Shown: in pieces, positions 1 through 6,540 of the stretch | Numbering within the stretch: position 1 is the first letter of the stretch | How the letters are laid out: each line of letters opens with the position of its first letter | Origin: Chloroflexota bacterium | GTDB lineage: Bacteria > Chloroflexota > Anaerolineae > Anaerolineales > UBA11657 | Direction: 5' to 3' | Assembly: GCA_003670425.1 (NCBI GenBank) | Contig: QWRL01000072.1 | Location: forward strand, 1-10,829 | Length of the DNA: 10,829 nucleotides | Translations under genes and position numbers: made by a program | The notes under the pieces: model-generated | Databases searched by the model: none | Told to the model about the DNA's origin: nothing | What the model saw: only the letters and a program-made list of their open reading frames with translations

Positions 1-803
1 TGTTTTGCCTGGCCGGCGCCTGCGTTGCGGCCGGGTGCGGGCTGAGCGCGCGCACTAGCGCAGCGCCGGCCTCTGTACTGCCCAAACATGTGGTCGTAGT
101 GCCGCTGTCCATCATCATGGCAGACATGATCAAAGCCCAGAACGCCACGCTGGCCGCACTGGCGGCCGCGCCACAGGCGGACCTTGCCAGCCCCGCAAAC
201 ACGGGCACACCCGTTACGCTCAGCGCTGCGCTGCGCTCCGTGGCCGGCGCACATCTGCGGCGCAGTACCGGCTTTGCAAAGTACCTGCCCATCCAAGGCG
301 GATTCCTGGCACGCGCAAAGGCAGCACCCGCTGCCAGCCCGCAACAACTGGCACCCGTCCGCGCGGCAGTGGTGCCAGACCGCATTGTGGCGGCGCGCAT
401 CGGGCTGGATGCGGCCATTGGCAGTGCGGCCGAGCAGGCTGACGGAGACTGGCAAATCCCCTACGGGCTGGCCGGTTGGCTGCCAACCTCTGCCGGCTTT
501 GGTGCTGCCGGCAACTTAGTGCTGGCCGGGCACCAAAACACTGAAGGCATGGTCTTCCGCAACCTTACCGATCTTGTCCCTGGCGACGAGCTGGATGTAT
601 ATGCCAACGGCGCACTGCGACAATACACGGTGTCCGAGCGGCTGATCGTTCCCATTTGGTATTCATCGCCCGCCGAGCAGCTGCTCTACGCCACTTTCAT
701 TCGCCCCACCCGCGATGAGCGCATTACGCTGGTATCTTGCTGGCCGTTCTTTACCAACAGCCATCGCCTGATTGTTGTGGCGCACCCGCGCCGCGCGGGA
801 TAG
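1..803 (+). CDS. Sortase family transpeptidase, 5' end outside the window
   Basis: This is a cysteine transpeptidase of the sortase superfamily, which cleaves a sorting motif in a secreted protein and joins it to an amine acceptor at the cell surface. The catalytic triad is visible: His in LAGHQN (codon 531-533), Cys in LVSCWPF (738-740) and Arg in SHRLIVV (765-767). The catalytic domain starts near DRIVAARIGLDAAI. A GTG at 90 could be read as a start, but the same frame is open back to the first base and encodes a small hydrophobic stretch, FCLAGACVAAGCGLS, with a lipobox-like AAGC (Cys codon 36-38). The true start is therefore probably upstream, with an N-terminal anchor or lipoprotein signal. 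An Ala-rich linker separates this from the domain. The stop is TAG at 801-803. The sortase assignment is secure; the class (D/E-like) and substrate are unknown. No protein in the window has a C-terminal LPxTG-type sorting signal. Confidence 0.88.
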   Translation, partial: FCLAGACVAAGCGLSARTSAAPASVLPKHVVVVPLSIIMADMIKAQNATLAALAAAPQADLASPANTGTPVTLSAALRSVAGAHLRRSTGFAKYLPIQGGFLARAKAAPAASPQQLAPVRAAVVPDRIVAARIGLDAAIGSAAEQADGDWQIPYGLAGWLPTSAGFGAAGNLVLAGHQNTEGMVFRNLTDLVPGDELDVYANGALRQYTVSERLIVPIWYSSPAEQLLYATFIRPTRDERITLVSCWPFFTNSHRLIVVAHPRRAG

Positions 804-809
804 CACCCC

Positions 810-829
810 GCCGCTGCGCCCGCAGCGGC
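810..829 (+). terminator. GC-rich hairpin after the sortase gene, possible terminator
   Basis: GCCGCTGC (810-817) and GCAGCGGC (822-829) form a perfect 8-bp stem with a GCCC loop, starting 6 bases after the sortase stop codon. The following bases (CGCCGCTTCTAAATTC) lack a clear T tract, so this is at best a weak intrinsic terminator. Its position between the sortase gene and the flagellar cluster suits a transcription boundary. Confidence 0.4.
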
Positions 830-844
830 CGCCGCTTCTAAATT

Positions 845-879
845 CATAAACGATTAAGTCTCCGTTTATGGAGGCTTAA
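845..879 (+). promoter_or_regulatory. Two overlapping alternative stem-loops in the leader before the flagellar operon
   Basis: CATAAACG (845-852) is the perfect inverted repeat of CGTTTATG (863-870), with a 10-base loop. Overlapping it, TTAAGTCTCC (854-863) pairs with GGAGGCTTAA (870-879) over 10 bp with one G-U pair in RNA and a 6-base loop. The two helices share bases 863 and 870, and each stem occupies loop bases of the other, so they cannot both form. The second helix buries a GGAGG sequence (870-874). Possible roles are an operator for a dimeric regulator, an RNA switch, or the end of the preceding transcript; no T tract follows. The inverted repeats are seen directly, and their function is inferred. 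Confidence 0.4.
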
Positions 880-926
880 CCAGCGCGGTGGCGGCGCGCT
901 GATAACATGCTCGCACGGCCAATTTC

Positions 927-2612
927 GTGCAGGCAATTCCCAACACACTTCTCTCTGCGCTGCCAGCAGCAAGCGGCAGCTCGCTCTCCAGCTTGTTCGG
1001 CGACGAGGCTGCGGACGCCAGCAGCATGCTTGGCCCGCAGAACAGCACGGGCGGCTTCAACCTTGCGCTGCTGCGCGTGCTGATGCAGGCCATGGGTGAG
1101 AACAAGTCTGGTGCCACTCCGGGCACAAGCAGCCCTGCAAACTTAAACCTTGGCGGCATGGCAGCCAACCCGGCCGCACTGCTGTCTGCGCTGGCCGGCG
1201 GGCAATCCGGCAGCCAGCTCGGCGGCATTGAACAAATGTTGAGCGGCTTGACGGCGGCCAACCCCACGCTCAGCCAGGCAACCACTGCCTACCAAGAGCC
1301 CGGCAAGTGGCCCTTCCTGCCGGTCTTCATTCCACCGGCAGCCACGCCGGCAGCAGCCGCAAAAGACATGCCGGTTGCGCCGCCCATAACTTTTACAATT
1401 GCAAAGGCGCTGGATGCAAAGCCTGCCACTGCAGCACCTGCAGCGCTGGCGCAGGCGCCGCAGCTGACTGCGGCTCCCGAGCCAGCTGGCGGAACACCGC
1501 TGGAAGTTCCGCGCGCCGATCCTTATGATCCGGCAGCGCCGGCGGTTGGCCGCGTAAGCGTGGCGCGCCCGGCTACAGCAGAGCGCTACCCGCGCCCGGC
1601 TGCACCAGCCGCTGCAGCCACCATGCTCACCGCAGCCACCGGCAATCCGCTGGCAGCCGCGCTGGCCGGCATCAGCACCATCAAATCGGCTGCGCCCGCC
1701 GCAGCCAGCGGGCCGCTGGCCCTGGCAGACTATCCCCGCCCGCCGCTGGACAACGGCCGGGGCATGCACTGGGTGCCCACCACCAGCACCAAGCCGGCAG
1801 ATGTGGACCGCCTGATGCCCGAACTGCGCGCCATGAATGTGCGCTGGGTGACACTGCTCAATGACAACAGCAACATCGGCAAAAATGATTATCTTGTTGG
1901 CCAGCTAAAGGCCAGCGGCATTGAGCCGGTGATGCGCGTCTACACCAACGGCCTGGAGCCCATCCAAGGCGACCTGGGCGCCATGGTGCGCCACTATAAA
2001 GAGCAAGGCGTAAATTACTTTCAGCTGTACAACGAGCCCAACACCAATGTGGAAAATGCGGGGCGCGAACCAAACGTGAGCCGCTACCTGGACGCATGGC
2101 TGCCGGCCGCCCGCACGGTCATACAAAATGGCGGCTATCCGGGCCTCGGGGCACTCTCCAACTCGCAAACAGCGGGCGTGCAGGATGACGCCAAGTTTAT
2201 GGATGGCACGCTGCGCGAAATTGTAAAGCGCGGCGATGCAGCCGTACTGGACCGCGCCTGGCTTTCCGCACACAACTACAGCGCCAACCCGGTTACAGAC
2301 GAGCGCGGCCTGCAGCGCGCCACCAGCTACAACAAACTGGCAACGGAGCTGATCGGGCATGCGCTGCCGGTGATTGGCACCGAGGGCGGCATCTCCAGCG
2401 GCGCCACTGTAAGCGAGACGCAGCAGGCCCAGCAGGTAACCGCCGCAATGCGCTACATGCGCGACCAGCGCGAACCATACAACTTCGCCTACTCCCACTG
2501 GGTGCTTGCAAACCAGACGGCCGGCGGCACAGACCCCGCATGGGAATCACAAGCCTTGATCCGCCAAAACTACACCAGCCCTCTTATTGCTTCGCTAAAG
2601 GAACTGACATGA
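927..2612 (+). CDS. Clan GH-A glycosidase-domain protein at the head of the flagellar operon
   Basis: The C-terminal half (about residues 265-561) looks like a TIM-barrel glycoside hydrolase of clan GH-A. GMHWVP, RWVTLLND and EPVMRVY fit successive strands. YFQLYNEPN gives the Asn-Glu pair with the expected acid/base Glu370 (codon 2034-2036). His449 lies in LSAHNY, VIGTEGG gives the expected nucleophile Glu486 (2382-2384), and YSHWVLAN fits strand 8. Residues 1-264 are Ala/Pro/Gly-rich and probably disordered, with one helix-like segment, NLALLRVLMQAMGEN (45-59). There is no Sec signal peptide or membrane segment. The stop overlaps the flgC start (ATGA), so the two genes are translationally coupled. 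The likely role, inferred, is remodelling of cell-wall glycan for rod passage, possibly after export through the flagellar channel; a glycan-binding scaffold is another possibility. The GTG start at 927 has no clear Shine-Dalgarno sequence. The next in-frame ATG is at 1026. Confidence 0.78.
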   Translation: MQAIPNTLLSALPAASGSSLSSLFGDEAADASSMLGPQNSTGGFNLALLRVLMQAMGENKSGATPGTSSPANLNLGGMAANPAALLSALAGGQSGSQLGGIEQMLSGLTAANPTLSQATTAYQEPGKWPFLPVFIPPAATPAAAAKDMPVAPPITFTIAKALDAKPATAAPAALAQAPQLTAAPEPAGGTPLEVPRADPYDPAAPAVGRVSVARPATAERYPRPAAPAAAATMLTAATGNPLAAALAGISTIKSAAPAAASGPLALADYPRPPLDNGRGMHWVPTTSTKPADVDRLMPELRAMNVRWVTLLNDNSNIGKNDYLVGQLKASGIEPVMRVYTNGLEPIQGDLGAMVRHYKEQGVNYFQLYNEPNTNVENAGREPNVSRYLDAWLPAARTVIQNGGYPGLGALSNSQTAGVQDDAKFMDGTLREIVKRGDAAVLDRAWLSAHNYSANPVTDERGLQRATSYNKLATELIGHALPVIGTEGGISSGATVSETQQAQQVTAAMRYMRDQREPYNFAYSHWVLANQTAGGTDPAWESQALIRQNYTSPLIASLKELT

Positions 2613-3139
2613 ACATCTTCAACGCCTTTCGCACTTCGGCTTCAGCCCTGACCGCACAGCGCATGCGCCTGGACACAATTGCCAACAATGTTGCCAATGT
2701 GGAAACCACGCGCACGGACGAAGGCGGCGCATTCAAAAAACAAACTGTGGTGTTTTCATCGCGCGCTTCGGAGAATAACGGCCTGCCGCGCTTCGGCCCG
2801 ATGCAGCAAGTGATCAAAAACGCCGGCGGCTTCGGCAGAATTCCGGACCTTGCACTGCCCAGTTTTGTAAAAAACCGGCCGCAAATGTTCAACCAGTCTG
2901 TTTCTTCCGGCGGTGTTGAAGTGGTGGATGTGAACGTGGATGTAGAGCCCGGTGCGCGCATGTACAACCCCGGCCATCCAGACGCTGATGCACAGGGCTA
3001 TGTCACCTTCCCAAACGTAAACCTGGTGACAGAGATGACCGACATGCTCTCTGCAACCAGAGCCTATGAAGCCAACGTTACCGTGCTGAACTCTGCCAAG
3101 CAAATGGCGGTGAAGGCGCTTGAAATCGGGCGCGGCTAA
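2609..3139 (+). CDS. flgC: Flagellar proximal rod protein FlgC
   Basis: FlgC is a structural subunit of the flagellar rod, exported through the flagellar type III apparatus and assembled with FlgB, FlgF and FlgG. The N terminus MNIFNAFRTSASALTAQRMR followed by IANNVANVETTRT (residues 24-36) is the conserved rod/hook signature. The C-terminal helix NLVTEMTDMLSATRAYEANV (138-157) followed by NSAKQMAVKALEIGRG is equally typical. The ATG at 2609 is chosen because it begins the conserved N terminus, overlaps the previous stop as ATGA and is preceded by AAAGGA; the frame extends further upstream to 2540 only inside the previous gene. At 176 residues it is longer than common FlgC proteins (roughly 135-150). 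The extra length lies around residues 59-100, a Gly/Pro-containing segment. Its usual partner flgB is not adjacent but about 7 kb downstream. Confidence 0.97.
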   Translation: MNIFNAFRTSASALTAQRMRLDTIANNVANVETTRTDEGGAFKKQTVVFSSRASENNGLPRFGPMQQVIKNAGGFGRIPDLALPSFVKNRPQMFNQSVSSGGVEVVDVNVDVEPGARMYNPGHPDADAQGYVTFPNVNLVTEMTDMLSATRAYEANVTVLNSAKQMAVKALEIGRG

Positions 3140-3170
3140 ATAACTGCCGCGCATCCCGGAGTACCAAAAA

Positions 3171-3512
3171 ATGAACATCGATAGTATTGCCAAAAGCGTC
3201 CTCACCCCGCCGGTGGGAATGAACGGCAACATCCGCAAGGAAATGGCAGCCGAGGCCGCAGCCGCAGCCCGCCCCGCCCCCATGGATATCACCGGCGGCT
3301 TCGGCGCCTCGCTTAGCCGTTCGGTTGAAATGCTCGACCAGATGCAGCTCACATCCGACAAGGCGATTGAACAACTGGCCGCCGGCGAAAACCTGGACAT
3401 TCATGATGTGATGATTGCCACGCAGGAAACTGATATTGCTTTCCGGCTGGCGCTTGCGATGCGAGACAAGCTGGTTGAGGCGTACCAGGAAGTGATGCGC
3501 ATGGCCGTTTAG
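3171..3512 (+). CDS. fliE: Flagellar hook-basal body protein FliE
   Basis: FliE joins the MS ring (FliF) to the proximal rod and is among the first proteins exported through the flagellar secretion channel. At 113 residues it has the usual FliE length. The first 40 residues are variable and Ala-rich. The conserved C-terminal two-thirds runs from GFGASLSRSVEMLDQMQLTS through the signature GENLDIHDVMIATQETDIAF to MRDKLVEAYQEVMRMAV, which is the diagnostic end of the family. A CGGAG ribosome-binding sequence at 3157-3161 supports the ATG at 3171. The gene lies 31 bases after flgC and 53 bases before fliF, the same order as in many flagellar operons. Confidence 0.97.
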   Translation: MNIDSIAKSVLTPPVGMNGNIRKEMAAEAAAAARPAPMDITGGFGASLSRSVEMLDQMQLTSDKAIEQLAAGENLDIHDVMIATQETDIAFRLALAMRDKLVEAYQEVMRMAV

Positions 3513-3538
3513 GCTGCGCAGCGTTTAATTTTTGTGAC

Positions 3539-3547
3539 TGCTATACT
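3539..3547 (+). promoter_or_regulatory. Possible extended -10 promoter upstream of fliF
   Basis: TGCTATACT matches the extended -10 form TGnTATACT in the only A+T-rich gap of this part of the operon. No convincing -35 element is seen 16-18 bases upstream. Transcription would be expected to start near 3554, just before the fliF ribosome-binding sequence, giving a very short leader. This could be an internal promoter for fliF and the genes after it, or a chance match. Confidence 0.28.
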
Positions 3548-3554
3548 GAAAAAT

Positions 3555-3560
3555 AGGAAG
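3555..3560 (+). promoter_or_regulatory. Ribosome-binding site that decides the fliF start
   Basis: AGGAAG sits 5 bases before the ATG at 3566. It includes the first base of an in-frame GTG at 3560, so it supports the ATG at 3566 rather than the GTG two codons earlier. Confidence 0.7.
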
Positions 3561-3565
3561 TGATT

Positions 3566-5206
3566 ATGGCTGGAATGGCTGGAAATTTTATGTCCCAGTT
3601 CACTAAATTCTGGGAGAAGCTGGAACGCAACCAGCGCTTGGTGCTGGTGGGCGGCGGAGCGCTGATTGTAATCATGCTGGTGGCGTTCACAGTGTGGGCC
3701 GCACAACCAGACTACGCAGTAGCCTTTACCGGCCTTACGGAAGGCGATGCCGGCGCGGTGGCGCAGTACCTGAAGGAACAATCCATCGAGTACCAGGTGC
3801 AGGCGGGTGGCACCATTCTTGTGCCGCGCAACCAGGTATTCGACACGCGCATTGAAGTGGCCAGCAAGGGCTTGCTGCAGGAGTCCACTGTGGGCTACGA
3901 GCTCTTTGACACCACCTCGGCGCTGGGCATGACAGAGTTCAACCAAAAGCTGAACTACCAGCGCGCACTGGAAGGCGAGCTGGCGCGCACAATTGAGGCG
4001 CTGGACGCCGTGGCACTGGCGCGCGTGCACATCACGCTGCCGGAAGATGCGCTGTTTAAAGACCAGCAGAAAGAGCCGACAGCGGCCATCACCCTCAAGC
4101 TGGAGCCGCGCCAGGCATTGAACCCCGGGCAGGTGAGCGCCATCAAAGGGCTGGCAGCCTCCTCGGTGCAGGGCTTGAAGCCCAAAGACGTGGTGATTGT
4201 GGATATGGCCGGCAACATGCTTTCCGGGCCCTTAATGGATGACGTGGCCAAATCCTCAGCCGACACCAACAGCGACAAAATGGTAGCCGAGCGCAAATAC
4301 GAAGAACAGATTGAATCCAATGTCCAAGCCATGCTGGTGCGGGCCCTCGGTCCGGACCGCTCCGTGGTGCGCGTAAAGGCGCGCTTGGGCTGGGATGCGG
4401 TGGAAATAGTTGAACAGAATTTCTTTCCGGACAGCGTGGTGCGCTCTGAGCAGGTGACAACCGAGTCTTACACCGGCACCGGCGAGTTTGTGGGCGGGTC
4501 CCCGGGTGCAGGCTCCAACCTGCCCAGTGACCAGGGCATACCCAGTTACCAGGCTATGGCTGACACTGGCACCAACATTGACTACGCGCACACAGAAACC
4601 ACCACCAACTATGAAATGGGCAGTGTGGAAGAAAAGCGCAAGGTGGCCGGCGGGCAGTTGCAGCAGCTTTCCGTATCGGTGGTGGTGGACAATGTGACTG
4701 ATGAGGACGTGCTGGATTCGCTGAAGGAAGTGGCCGCGCGCGCAGCCGGCGTGAACCTTGAGCGTGGCGACCAGTTCACACTGCAGTCGATTGCATTTGA
4801 CCGCACATTTTTTACAGTCGAGACCGCAGACTTTGAAAACCAGCAGCTCGGCCAGACCTACCGCCAGGTAGCGCAGTGGTTTGGCGTGGCGGTTGTGTTC
4901 TTGTCTGCGTTGTGGTTTACGCAGCGCCTGATTCGCAACCTGCGCCTGAAGGCGGAGGAGCGCGATGTTTGGGACGCCATGCGCCTGGGCGTCGACACCA
5001 ATGATGATGGCGGCACCGGCCTGCTGCAAGCCAGCCTGCCGCAGGTACCCATGAGTTTGCCGGACGACTCTGATGACCGCATCCCCACCCCCGACAACGC
5101 GCGCGCGCGGCGCGCGGTGCAGCGCATTGCCGAGCAGCGCGCCATGACCGTGGCCGAGATCATCCGGCAGTGGATGGAGCAGGACAAGGATCCGACAGCT
5201 GCCTGA
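3566..5206 (+). CDS. fliF: Flagellar MS-ring protein FliF
   Basis: FliF is the membrane ring on which the rod, export gate and switch complex assemble. The start at 3566 gives 546 residues, the normal family size. A first membrane segment lies at about residues 25-45 (LVLVGGGALIVIMLVAFTVW). It is followed by the YscJ/FliF ring-building domain, with PRNQVFDTRIEVASKGL, MTEFNQKLNYQRALEGELAR and ARVHITLPED. The central part carries the usual Gly/Ser/Thr-rich region (TGTGEFVGGSPGAGSNLP) before LSVSVVVDN. A second membrane segment is at about 437-457 (FGVAVVFLSALWFTQRLI). The cytoplasmic tail ends with TVAEIIRQWMEQD, resembling the conserved helix that binds the FliG N-terminal domain. The next gene is fliG. 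No disruption is seen. Confidence 0.97.
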   Translation: MAGMAGNFMSQFTKFWEKLERNQRLVLVGGGALIVIMLVAFTVWAAQPDYAVAFTGLTEGDAGAVAQYLKEQSIEYQVQAGGTILVPRNQVFDTRIEVASKGLLQESTVGYELFDTTSALGMTEFNQKLNYQRALEGELARTIEALDAVALARVHITLPEDALFKDQQKEPTAAITLKLEPRQALNPGQVSAIKGLAASSVQGLKPKDVVIVDMAGNMLSGPLMDDVAKSSADTNSDKMVAERKYEEQIESNVQAMLVRALGPDRSVVRVKARLGWDAVEIVEQNFFPDSVVRSEQVTTESYTGTGEFVGGSPGAGSNLPSDQGIPSYQAMADTGTNIDYAHTETTTNYEMGSVEEKRKVAGGQLQQLSVSVVVDNVTDEDVLDSLKEVAARAAGVNLERGDQFTLQSIAFDRTFFTVETADFENQQLGQTYRQVAQWFGVAVVFLSALWFTQRLIRNLRLKAEERDVWDAMRLGVDTNDDGGTGLLQASLPQVPMSLPDDSDDRIPTPDNARARRAVQRIAEQRAMTVAEIIRQWMEQDKDPTAA

Positions 5207-5259
5207 CAGCCGCTGCAGACCAGAAATCAAGATCATAAAATCAGCCGGAGCATCACACA

Positions 5260-6537
5260 ATGGCAGTACAAACTGAATCACAGCGCGGCCTCAACCTGGA
5301 AGTAGCGGACTCCGAAATGGGCAATCCGGCGGCACTGCCGGCCGTGCTTGGAGCGGACGGCACCACTCAGCCCAATCTTCTAGATTCGCTAAAGGCCATG
5401 CTGGCCGGCGGGCGCAGCGGGCCAGTGGCGCTAACCGGCCCGGAGAAAGCCGCCATCCTGATTGCCGGCCTCGGCGTGGATGTGTCGGCCGAAGTGCTGA
5501 CATCGCTCTCCGATGCGGAAATTGAAGACGTGGTACTGGCACTTTCCAAATTGCAGTCGGTGGGCGCAGAGCTGCGCGACAGTGTATTCCAAGAGGCGTT
5601 TGAACTTTCGCATGCCGGCGAATCGCTGTCTCAGGGCAGCATGGGATTCATTCGCCAGCTGATTGGCCGTCTGCGCTCGCGCAGCGATGGCCAGCCAGTG
5701 GCAGACCGCATGACGATTGCACTGGACCAGTGGCGCCGTGGAGTGCGCGGCGAAGAAGAGCCGGACGAGGTTGTCGATCCCGCGGAGGCAGAAGCCACCA
5801 AGCTGGCCGAAACTGAAGCGCACACTGAAGCCGCCTCCACTTCACTGACAGCAATCGATGTGATGAACCAAGTGGACGACTCTGACGTGGCCGCCTACCT
5901 AAAGGACGAGCACCCGCAGGCCGTGGCGCTGGTGATTGCGCTGATGGACCAAAAGAAAGCCGGAAGTGTGATGGCTTTCCTGCCGCCAAACATGCTGGGC
6001 GATGTGAGCGTGCGCATTGCGGCCATGACGGCCATCAACCCAAGCGTGGCCGCAAGTATTGGAAAAGCACTGGATAAAGAGTTTGCCAGCGCCGGCGGCA
6101 AGAAGGCAAAAATTGGCGGGCCGGACTTTCTGGTGACGCTGCTGCAAGGCGTTGACCGCCCCACTGAAAAAATAATTTTGGAAGGCCTGGACGCAGCCAA
6201 TCCGGATCTTGCAGCCACAGTCAAGGCGCAGCTCTTTACATTTGAAGACATTGGCAAGCTGACGGACAAATCCATTCAGCGCATCATGCGCGATGTGAAC
6301 AAGGCTGACCTGGTGGTGGCATTGAAATCTTCCAGCGCAGACTTGCAAAACAAAATCTGGAAAAACATGTCCTCGCGCGCCGCGCAAATGCTGCAGGAGG
6401 AGCTGCAGTTTATGCCGCCCACCAAGTTGACGACCATTTACGATGCGCAGCGCAAAGTGATTGACCTGGTGCGCGACCTTGAAGCCAAGCAGGAAATCTC
6501 AATTCCGCGGGCCGGCGGCGTGCAGGAGTTTGCCTAA
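5260..6537 (+). CDS. fliG: Flagellar motor switch protein FliG, with extension and insert
   Basis: FliG sits on the cytoplasmic face of the MS ring, contacts MotA for torque and forms the switch with FliM and FliN. The N-terminal domain begins near LTGPEKAAILIAGLG (58-72). The middle domain carries the EHPQ motif (217-220) in YLKDEHPQAVALVIALM. The C-terminal torque domain runs from about 325 to 410, with LFTFEDIGKLTDKSIQRIMR and NMSSRAAQMLQEEL. At 425 residues it exceeds the usual size of about 330-340. There is an extra N-terminal region of about 55 residues and an acidic Glu/Ala/Thr-rich insert (about 164-196) between the N and middle domains. The usual MGPVR-like motif of the C-domain reads MPPTK (385-389) here. 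CCGGAG at 5245-5250 precedes the ATG. The charged torque helix looks intact, so the protein is probably functional. Confidence 0.95.
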   Translation: MAVQTESQRGLNLEVADSEMGNPAALPAVLGADGTTQPNLLDSLKAMLAGGRSGPVALTGPEKAAILIAGLGVDVSAEVLTSLSDAEIEDVVLALSKLQSVGAELRDSVFQEAFELSHAGESLSQGSMGFIRQLIGRLRSRSDGQPVADRMTIALDQWRRGVRGEEEPDEVVDPAEAEATKLAETEAHTEAASTSLTAIDVMNQVDDSDVAAYLKDEHPQAVALVIALMDQKKAGSVMAFLPPNMLGDVSVRIAAMTAINPSVAASIGKALDKEFASAGGKKAKIGGPDFLVTLLQGVDRPTEKIILEGLDAANPDLAATVKAQLFTFEDIGKLTDKSIQRIMRDVNKADLVVALKSSSADLQNKIWKNMSSRAAQMLQEELQFMPPTKLTTIYDAQRKVIDLVRDLEAKQEISIPRAGGVQEFA

Positions 6538-6540
6538 ACC

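Noticed and set aside
90..803. GTG at 90 as the true start of the sortase gene.
   Set aside because: The frame is open to the window edge and the upstream codons look like a signal sequence; no ribosome-binding sequence precedes 90.
888..902. A leader mini-ORF (GTG GCG GCG CGC TGA) downstream of GGAGG.
   Set aside because: Four codons and a 13-base spacing are too little to distinguish from chance.
907..1026. ATG at 907 as a start for the gene before flgC.
   Set aside because: It is out of frame with the glycosidase and gives an Arg/Cys-rich sequence without similarity to anything recognisable.
2540..2608. A longer FlgC beginning at ATG 2540.
   Set aside because: The extra 23 residues lie inside the glycosidase gene and do not resemble FlgC, while the ATG at 2609 has a ribosome-binding sequence and begins the conserved N terminus.
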